This document shows positions 58,874 to 64,000 of a DNA stretch of 64,000 nucleotides, piece by piece. The position numbers were made by a program, and so were the translations under genes. The DNA comes from Pseudomonadota bacterium (GTDB lineage: Bacteria > Desulfobacterota > Desulfarculia > Desulfarculales > Desulfarculaceae). The DNA lies in contig JAHIND010000006.1 in the NCBI GenBank assembly GCA_018896025.1, forward strand, positions 62,001-126,000, read 5' to 3'. The first letter of the stretch is position 1. The number at the start of each line of letters is the position of its first letter. The notes under the pieces are model-generated. The model did no database searches. It was not told where the DNA came from and saw only the letters and a list, made by a program, of their open reading frames with translations.

Positions 58874-59647
58874 CTAACGGGCGACTCCCCGTTCGCTGGA
58901 GGCGATGAAGTCCAGCAGGTGATCCACCTCCGGCACGCCGGTCACTTCGGCGCGGACTTGCTCCATGGCCTTTTGGATAGGGGTATGGGTGCGGAAGATG
59001 ATCCGGTAGGCGGTCTTGAGGTCCTCGATGGTCTCGGTGGCGATTCCCGCCCGCCTGAGCCCGATAACGTTCATGCCGTGGGGCTTGCAGCGGTTGCCTT
59101 CACACAGGCAGTAAGGAGGCTGATCCTGGGCTACCCCGCTCATGCCCCCGATGAAAGCCCGGGTGCCGATGCGGGTGAACTGATGGATGGCCACCAGGCC
59201 GCCGATGTTGGCGAAATCCTCCACGTGCACGTGGCCGCCAAGAGTGGCCGCGTTGGCCATGATCACCCGCTGGCCCAACTGGCAGTCGTGGGCCACGTGG
59301 GAATAGGCCATCAAGAGGCAATCATCGCCCAGGCGGGTGATGCCGCCGCCTTCGCCGGTGCCCCGGTTCACGGTGACGAACTCGCGGATCAGCACCCGGT
59401 CGCCGATTTGCAGGGTGGTGCGCTCGCCGCCGAATTTCAGGTCTTGGGGGTCGGTGCCTATGGAGGCGAAGGGCCAGATATGGCAATCGGCCCCGATGGT
59501 GGTCAGGCGTTCGATGCTGGCGTGGTGGTCCACCTGGGTGCCGGGACCTATGGACACCTCGGGCCCGATGTGGGCGTAGGCGCCCACTTTGACCCCTTGG
59601 GCCAATTGGGCGCTCTCGTGAACCACCGCGGTGGGATGTATCTCCAT
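58874..59647 (-). CDS. lpxA: UDP-N-acetylglucosamine acyltransferase
   Basis: First enzyme of lipid A synthesis (257 aa), a left-handed beta-helix of hexapeptide repeats. The catalytic histidine lies in AYSHVAHDC (H120, equivalent to E. coli H125). H155 and H139 align with E. coli H160 and H144. At the acyl-length ruler position (E. coli G173) this protein has G168, which predicts a long 3-hydroxyacyl chain of about 14 carbons rather than 10. The C-terminal helical domain starts after GMNVIGLRRAGI. It lies in the order lpxD-fabZ-lpxA-lpxI. Confidence 0.96.
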   Translation of the reverse strand: MEIHPTAVVHESAQLAQGVKVGAYAHIGPEVSIGPGTQVDHHASIERLTTIGADCHIWPFASIGTDPQDLKFGGERTTLQIGDRVLIREFVTVNRGTGEGGGITRLGDDCLLMAYSHVAHDCQLGQRVIMANAATLGGHVHVEDFANIGGLVAIHQFTRIGTRAFIGGMSGVAQDQPPYCLCEGNRCKPHGMNVIGLRRAGIATETIEDLKTAYRIIFRTHTPIQKAMEQVRAEVTGVPEVDHLLDFIASSERGVAR

Positions 59648-59699
59648 GAAAAACCTTTTCCGCGCTCAGAGAAAACTTGGGGCCGGCCTGGGCCGGGTT

Positions 59700-60140
59700 C
59701 TACTGCACCAGGGCCGCGGTCAGTTCGGCCTGCACGGCCAGTTGGTCGTCCACAAAGGCCTTGCCGATCATCTTCCAGGCCCGGGTGGAGCGGTGCACGG
59801 CGGTAAGCTCCATGATAAGTTGGTCGCCGGGCACCACCGGCCTACGGAACTTAACTTTATCCATACCCATGAAATAGAACAACCGGTCCTTGGCCTGTGG
59901 GTGGGATTTGTAGGCCAGGATGCCTCCGGTCTGGGCCATGGCCTCTATTATCAAAACGCCGGGCATCACCGGCTTGCCGGGGAAGTGCCCCTGGAAAAAC
60001 GCCTCGTTGAAGGTCACGTTCTTCATGGCCTTGACGTATTCGGGCGCTCTAAGTTCCAGAACGCGGTCCACCAAAAGAACGGGATAGCGGTGGGGCAGTA
60101 TTTTCATTATGTCGGTGAGGTTCAGTACTCCTGCAGGCAT
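59700..60140 (-). CDS. fabZ: 3-hydroxyacyl-ACP dehydratase FabZ
   Basis: Hotdog-fold dehydratase of fatty acid elongation (146 aa). The N-terminal DIMKILPHRYPVLLVDRVLE and the active-site helix GHFPGKPVMPGVLIIEAMAQ, with catalytic His and Glu, are diagnostic. FabZ and LpxA/LpxD compete for 3-hydroxyacyl-ACP, so its place between lpxD and lpxA is functionally sensible. It lies 12 bp after lpxD and 52 bp before lpxA. Confidence 0.97.
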   Translation of the reverse strand: MPAGVLNLTDIMKILPHRYPVLLVDRVLELRAPEYVKAMKNVTFNEAFFQGHFPGKPVMPGVLIIEAMAQTGGILAYKSHPQAKDRLFYFMGMDKVKFRRPVVPGDQLIMELTAVHRSTRAWKMIGKAFVDDQLAVQAELTAALVQ

Positions 60141-60152
60141 GTGACCGCTCCT

Positions 60153-61181
60153 TTATTCCTCTTCCTCGCGCTGATCCAGCCGCGCCTCGAGCTTTTTGAC
60201 CCGGCTGAAAATCTCGGGCAGGCGCTTGACCAGCCCCCTGGTGCGCAACCATAGACGATGGGGCATCACCGGGTAGCCGCTGACCACCGCGCCGGGCTCC
60301 ACCGACTGGGCAATGCCTGAGCCGCCTCCCACCATGGCCCCGTCGCCGATGGTGATATGCCCGACCACGCCGACTTTCCCCCCCAGCACCACGCCCTTGC
60401 CCAGTTTGCTGGAGCCGCTGATGCCCACCTGGGCCACCAGCAGGCTGTTTTCGCCTACCACGCAGCCGTGGGCGATGTGCACCTGATCGTCGATCTTGAC
60501 TCCGCGCTGTATCCAGGTGCGGCCGTTGGCCGCCCGGTCGATGGTGGTGCCCGCCCCCAGTTCCACGTCGTCGTCTATCTGCACGATGCCTACCTGGGGG
60601 ATCTTGAAGTGGCCCTGGCCGTCAAAGACGAAGCCGTAGCCGTCGGCCCCGATGATCACCCCGCCGTGGATGATGCACCGGCTGCCGATGACGCAGTCGT
60701 GGTACACCGTCGCGTTGGCGTGGATCACCGTGTCCGATCCCACCTTGACTCCGGGGCCCAGGTAGACTCCAGGATGCACCACCACGCGATTGCCCAACTC
60801 GGCGCCTGCCCCCACATAGGCCAGGGCATGGACGGAACAGTCCGCGCCCAAGCGGGCATCCGGCTCCACCACCGCCTTGGGGTGCACCCCCAATGGCTCA
60901 TAGGGCTTGGCCGTGGCCTTGGTCAAAACCTGGGCATAGGCCAGGTAGGGGTTGTCCACCCTTATGACGGCCAACCCTTCCGGAACCTTGTGTTCACGGT
61001 CCACCAAAACCACGCCCGCCCGGCATTTTTCAAGCATGGGCGCGTACTTGGGGTTGGCCAGAAAGGAGAGATCCTCGGGGCCGGCGTCTTCCAGCCCCTT
61101 GATCCCCGACACCTCGCGCTCGGCCGGTCCTTCCAGGCTGCCGCCCAAGAGCAGGGCCAAATGGCCCAGCGAAATCTTCAC
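60153..61181 (-). CDS. lpxD: UDP-3-O-(3-hydroxyacyl)glucosamine N-acyltransferase
   Basis: Third step of lipid A synthesis (342 aa). An N-terminal uridine-binding domain (to about residue 100; LSFLANPKYAPMLEKCRAG) precedes the beta-helix. The catalytic histidine lies in KIDDQVHIAHGCVVG. The block IHGGVIIGADGYGFVFDGQG is also conserved. A C-terminal coiled stretch (RLPEIFSRVKKLEARLDQRE) closes the trimer. It follows ompH by 10 bp in the bamA-ompH-lpxD-fabZ-lpxA order common to Gram-negatives. Confidence 0.96.
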   Translation of the reverse strand: MKISLGHLALLLGGSLEGPAEREVSGIKGLEDAGPEDLSFLANPKYAPMLEKCRAGVVLVDREHKVPEGLAVIRVDNPYLAYAQVLTKATAKPYEPLGVHPKAVVEPDARLGADCSVHALAYVGAGAELGNRVVVHPGVYLGPGVKVGSDTVIHANATVYHDCVIGSRCIIHGGVIIGADGYGFVFDGQGHFKIPQVGIVQIDDDVELGAGTTIDRAANGRTWIQRGVKIDDQVHIAHGCVVGENSLLVAQVGISGSSKLGKGVVLGGKVGVVGHITIGDGAMVGGGSGIAQSVEPGAVVSGYPVMPHRLWLRTRGLVKRLPEIFSRVKKLEARLDQREEEE

Positions 61182-61191
61182 AGCCTGTCCC

Positions 61192-61722
61192 CTACGGGTA
61201 TTTTTTGTCGTAGGCCGCGATTACTTCACTGGTGATGTCGGCGCTCTGGGGGTAGTAAAGCGCGCTGCGGGATTCGGTGATCAAGCCATAGCCGCCCTTG
61301 GCGCCGATAGCCTTGATGACTCCCTGCATACGCCGGAGGATGGGCGCGAAGCCATCGCGCTGGGCCTCGCGGATCTCCTGCTGGGCGTCGCGGCGGCGAT
61401 CGTTGAGCCGCCGGGCCTTACGCTCGAACTCGCGCTCCTTGGCCAGCTTGGCCTCGGGCTTGAGCAGCATAGCGGTATTTTCCAGGTCCTTGCGCAGCTT
61501 CTGCACGTCTTCGGTGAGCTGCTTCAGCTCATCCTCGAGCTTGGCCGCCTTGCGCCGCAGTTCGGCCTGAGACCGCTTGCCCTGCTTGCAGTCGTTGACC
61601 GATTGCTCCATGTTGATTACCCCGATCTTGATCTGGGCCTGGGCCGCGGCGGGCGCCAGCCAGAACGCGGTCAACAGGACCGCCAACAAGATCGGTAGTT
61701 TGATGTGTTTGGACTGCAACAT
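61192..61722 (-). CDS. ompH: OmpH/Skp-family periplasmic chaperone
   Basis: Periplasmic chaperone (176 aa) that holds unfolded outer-membrane proteins for BamA. The signal peptide is LPILLAVLLTAFWLAPAAAQA (cleavage near residue 29-30). The mature protein starts KIGVINMEQSVNDCKQGKRS, followed by a long charged coiled coil (about residues 50-140) and a C-terminal strand. I chose the ATG at 61722, which has ggggaga upstream and begins the signal peptide. It sits between bamA and lpxD. Confidence 0.93.
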   Translation of the reverse strand: MLQSKHIKLPILLAVLLTAFWLAPAAAQAQIKIGVINMEQSVNDCKQGKRSQAELRRKAAKLEDELKQLTEDVQKLRKDLENTAMLLKPEAKLAKEREFERKARRLNDRRRDAQQEIREAQRDGFAPILRRMQGVIKAIGAKGGYGLITESRSALYYPQSADITSEVIAAYDKKYP

Positions 61723-61757
61723 TATTAGTCTCCCCTTTATAACCTTTGGATGGGGTT

Positions 61758-64000
61758 TTAAAACATTCCACCTACGGTGAACTCGAAGTTCGAGGTGTCG
61801 TCGCCGGGCTGCGGGTCGAGCACGTAGCCGTACTCCAGGCGCAACGGACCCATGGGCGACATCCAGCGGATACCGCAACCAACGCTCTTGCGTAGGCTGG
61901 CGAAGTCGTAACCCTCGTCAGCAGTCCAGGAGTTACCAGTGTCGTAGAAGACCACCCCGGTAAGGCCCGCTTTCTCGAACAAGGGGAAGCGCACTTCGAA
62001 GTTGGCCACGAACATGCGCTCACCACCGATGAGGTCCCCGTTTTCGTCCTTGGGGCTCACCGATTGGTAAGAAAAGCCCCGGAGGGTGTTGATGCCGCCC
62101 AGGAAGAACTTCTCATAAATGGGCACGTTTCCGTCAGAGTGGCCCTCCATCCAGCCCAACTGGCCGTGCAGCACCAGGACCGTCTTCCACCACATGGGGA
62201 AGTACCAGCCGGTGTTGCCGATGATCTTGTAGAAGGAGTTGGTGCCGCCCAGCACGCCGCCGGCCCATTCCACGCTCAAGTTGTTGTCAGAACCTCTGGT
62301 GGTGTTGAAGGTGGCGTCGCGGGTGTCGCGGCGCACGATGCCCTTTAAGCTGCTGGTGGTGTGCCAGCCTTCCTGGTCGCGCACGTACAGGGAGGCGTTC
62401 TTGTCGATGTCGGTGATGTTGGCTTCTTCGTACTTGTAGTACAGGTAGAAGCGGGTGTAGGCCAAGGGAGTCGGGAAGCCCCAGCGCAGGCGCCCGCCCA
62501 TGGCGGTCTTGTTGTACTGGATGTACTCGCGCTCCCAGTCGTAGATGTCCACACCGAAGCTGACGGGCCGGTCGAACAGCCAGGGCTCGGTGAAGCTCAG
62601 GGTGTAGCGGGTGGACTTACCGCCCAGGGTGCCTCTCAGCTGGACCTGCTGGCCCCGGCCGAAGAGGTTGGACTCGGTGACCTGACCCATGATCATGAAG
62701 GAGTCCTGGGTGGAGTAGCCCGCGCCGAAGGAAATCTGGCCGGTGCGCTTCTCCTTGACCTTGATGTTCAGGTCCATGGTGCCCGGCTCACCGCTCTTGC
62801 TGGGGCTGATGGTGATGTCCTCGAAGAAGTTGAGCCGGTGCAGGCGCATGTTGGCCTGGCGGATGGCGGTGGCCGAGAACAGGTCGCCTTCGGCCACGCC
62901 CAGCTCGCGCCGGATCACCTTGTCCCTGGTGCGGGTGTTGCCGCTGATGATGATGCGATCGAAGTAGACCTTGGCGCCCTTGTTCACCTGGAAGTCCAGG
63001 GCCACGGAGTGCTGTTTCATGTTTTGGCGCACCTGGGGCCGCACCTCCACGTAGGCGAAGCCGCGGTTGGCGTAGAGCTCGTGCAGGGTGGCCAGGTCGG
63101 TGCGTAGCTGTTCGCGGTTATACCAACTGCCGGGCTTGGTCTTGATCATGGCGGCCAGCTCTTTTTGCGGAGCGATTAGCTGGCCGGAGATGCCCACGCT
63201 GGACACCTTGAAGCGGGGGCCCTCCTCGATGTTGATGACGAGTATCAGGCCGTCTTTGGCGCGGTTGATCTCTGGCTTGCCCACACGGGCGCTCATGTAG
63301 CCGTGGTTGTAGTAGAAGTCGTTGAGCTTCTGGACGTCCTGCTCCAGCTTGGCCCACTCCAATACGTGGTCGTCCTTGATCCAGGAAAGCCAGCCCTTCT
63401 CCCCGGTGCTCATCACTTCCTTGAGCTCTTTTTCGGTGAAGGCCTTGTTGCCCCGGAACTCGATCTTGGAGATGTAGACCTTTTCGCCCTCGACGATATT
63501 GAACTTGATGCCCAGATCGCCCTTGGGCAGCGTAATCACCTGGCTGGTCACCTTGACGTCGTAGTAGCCCTTGTCGCGGTACATCTGGATGATCTTCTGC
63601 TCGGCTTCCTTGACGGCGGCCGGCTTGTACACCGCGAAGCGCTTCAGGCCTATCTGGTCCTGCAGGTCCTTGGTGTCGATCTCCTTGTTGCCCTCGAACT
63701 TCACATCGCGCACCGCCGGCTTTTCCTTGACGGTGATGGTGACCACCTTGCCCTTGGGGCTGTCGGCGCTGGAGATCTTCACGTCGTCGAAATAGCCCAG
63801 CTTCCAGATGGCCCTGAGGTCCTCGTCCAAGAGGAGCGGCGAGAAGATGCCGCCTTCCTTGGTCTTGAGCACCGCCTTGACCGCGTCGCCCTCTATGCGC
63901 CGGTTGCCGGCGATCTTGACCGCGGCCACCTTCTCCCGGCCGCTGACCCGGACCGCCAGCTCACGGGCGATGCGTTCGGTGAGCGCGCTGATGGACTCCA
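61758..64000 (-). CDS. bamA: outer membrane protein assembly factor BamA (5' end outside window)
   Basis: C-terminal 747 residues or so of BamA; the frame is open to the window edge. Several POTRA domains are visible; for example GNRRIEGDAVKAVLKTKEGG, FEGNKEIDTKDLQDQIG, FRGNKAFTEKELKEVMS and ISGNTRTRDKVIRRELG. The 16-strand barrel follows from about GQISFGAGYSTQDSFMI. The family VRGF-type motif of loop 6 reads LRGFSYQSVSP. The barrel ends in an aromatic residue (FTVGGMF), the usual Bam recognition signal. It inserts beta-barrel proteins into the outer membrane and heads the ompH-lpx operon. Confidence 0.96.
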   Translation of the reverse strand, partial: ESISALTERIARELAVRVSGREKVAAVKIAGNRRIEGDAVKAVLKTKEGGIFSPLLLDEDLRAIWKLGYFDDVKISSADSPKGKVVTITVKEKPAVRDVKFEGNKEIDTKDLQDQIGLKRFAVYKPAAVKEAEQKIIQMYRDKGYYDVKVTSQVITLPKGDLGIKFNIVEGEKVYISKIEFRGNKAFTEKELKEVMSTGEKGWLSWIKDDHVLEWAKLEQDVQKLNDFYYNHGYMSARVGKPEINRAKDGLILVINIEEGPRFKVSSVGISGQLIAPQKELAAMIKTKPGSWYNREQLRTDLATLHELYANRGFAYVEVRPQVRQNMKQHSVALDFQVNKGAKVYFDRIIISGNTRTRDKVIRRELGVAEGDLFSATAIRQANMRLHRLNFFEDITISPSKSGEPGTMDLNIKVKEKRTGQISFGAGYSTQDSFMIMGQVTESNLFGRGQQVQLRGTLGGKSTRYTLSFTEPWLFDRPVSFGVDIYDWEREYIQYNKTAMGGRLRWGFPTPLAYTRFYLYYKYEEANITDIDKNASLYVRDQEGWHTTSSLKGIVRRDTRDATFNTTRGSDNNLSVEWAGGVLGGTNSFYKIIGNTGWYFPMWWKTVLVLHGQLGWMEGHSDGNVPIYEKFFLGGINTLRGFSYQSVSPKDENGDLIGGERMFVANFEVRFPLFEKAGLTGVVFYDTGNSWTADEGYDFASLRKSVGCGIRWMSPMGPLRLEYGYVLDPQPGDDTSNFEFTVGGMF

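Noticed and set aside
1..64000. CRISPR arrays, rRNA genes, transposases, replication origin
   Set aside because: Looked for regular direct repeats, rRNA-like blocks, transposase motifs and DnaA-box clusters; none was seen by eye.

Overview
The window is GC-rich bacterial chromosome, densely packed, with short overlaps between neighbouring genes and many TTG or GTG starts. The gene set points to an anaerobic Gram-negative bacterium of the former Deltaproteobacteria (Desulfobacterota; a Desulfarculus-like lineage is my best guess from gene content alone). Pointers are the large multihaem c-type cytochromes beside a Rieske/cytochrome b pair, the lipid A pathway with LpxI, the branched-chain-type ABC operon with embedded CoA ligases, the DUF1847 and DUF4416 proteins, and a stand-alone acetyl-CoA-pathway-type methyltransferase homologue. 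No rRNA, CRISPR array, prophage or insertion sequence was seen.

Positions 1-11300 are mixed. A truncated YeeE/YedE sulfur transporter and TusA are followed by a hypothetical gene and an electron-transfer locus: two paralogous multihaem cytochromes (11 and 10 CXXCH motifs), a Rieske protein, a b6-type cytochrome b carrying the haem c(i) cysteine, and, on the opposite strand between them, a small subunit-IV (PetD-like) protein that lacks the PEWY motif. Next come a hotdog thioesterase, ribF, tRNA-Leu(CAG), a PEP-CTERM surface protein, a TPR protein and a DUF1847 protein.

Positions 11700-23800 concern organic acid activation and uptake. A propionyl-CoA synthetase and a BASS-family transporter lie on the plus strand. 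A seven-gene minus-strand operon follows (livG, AMP-ligase, livH, livM, livK, livF, paaK-like). A long imperfect-palindrome repeat abuts the stop codon of each of the last two genes, and a perfect 14-bp palindrome upstream of livG looks like a repressor site. Positions 23800-28500 hold a dGTPase-like HD hydrolase (minus strand) and a tight plus-strand operon: AcsE-like methyltransferase, M15 peptidase, tatD, maf, yggS.

Positions 28534-64000 form an almost unbroken minus-strand run for the outer membrane. Read 5' to 3' it starts with bamA and ompH, then lpxD-fabZ-lpxA-lpxI, a Gfo/Idh oxidoreductase, lpxB and msbA. A PAP2 phosphatase, two ArnT-like transferases, and ArnC-like and ArnD-like proteins follow. 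Then come waaA, lpxK, an lpxL-type acyltransferase, the heptose genes (waaF, gmhB, waaC, rfaE1), further GT9 and GT4 glycosyltransferases, sugar-nucleotide epimerases, an O-antigen ligase and ugd. The run ends with a conserved housekeeping block (DUF4416, yicC, remA, gmk, rlmB). Together these genes build Kdo-lipid A, the heptose core and uronic-acid or amino-sugar donors, export the product, and probably decorate lipid A.
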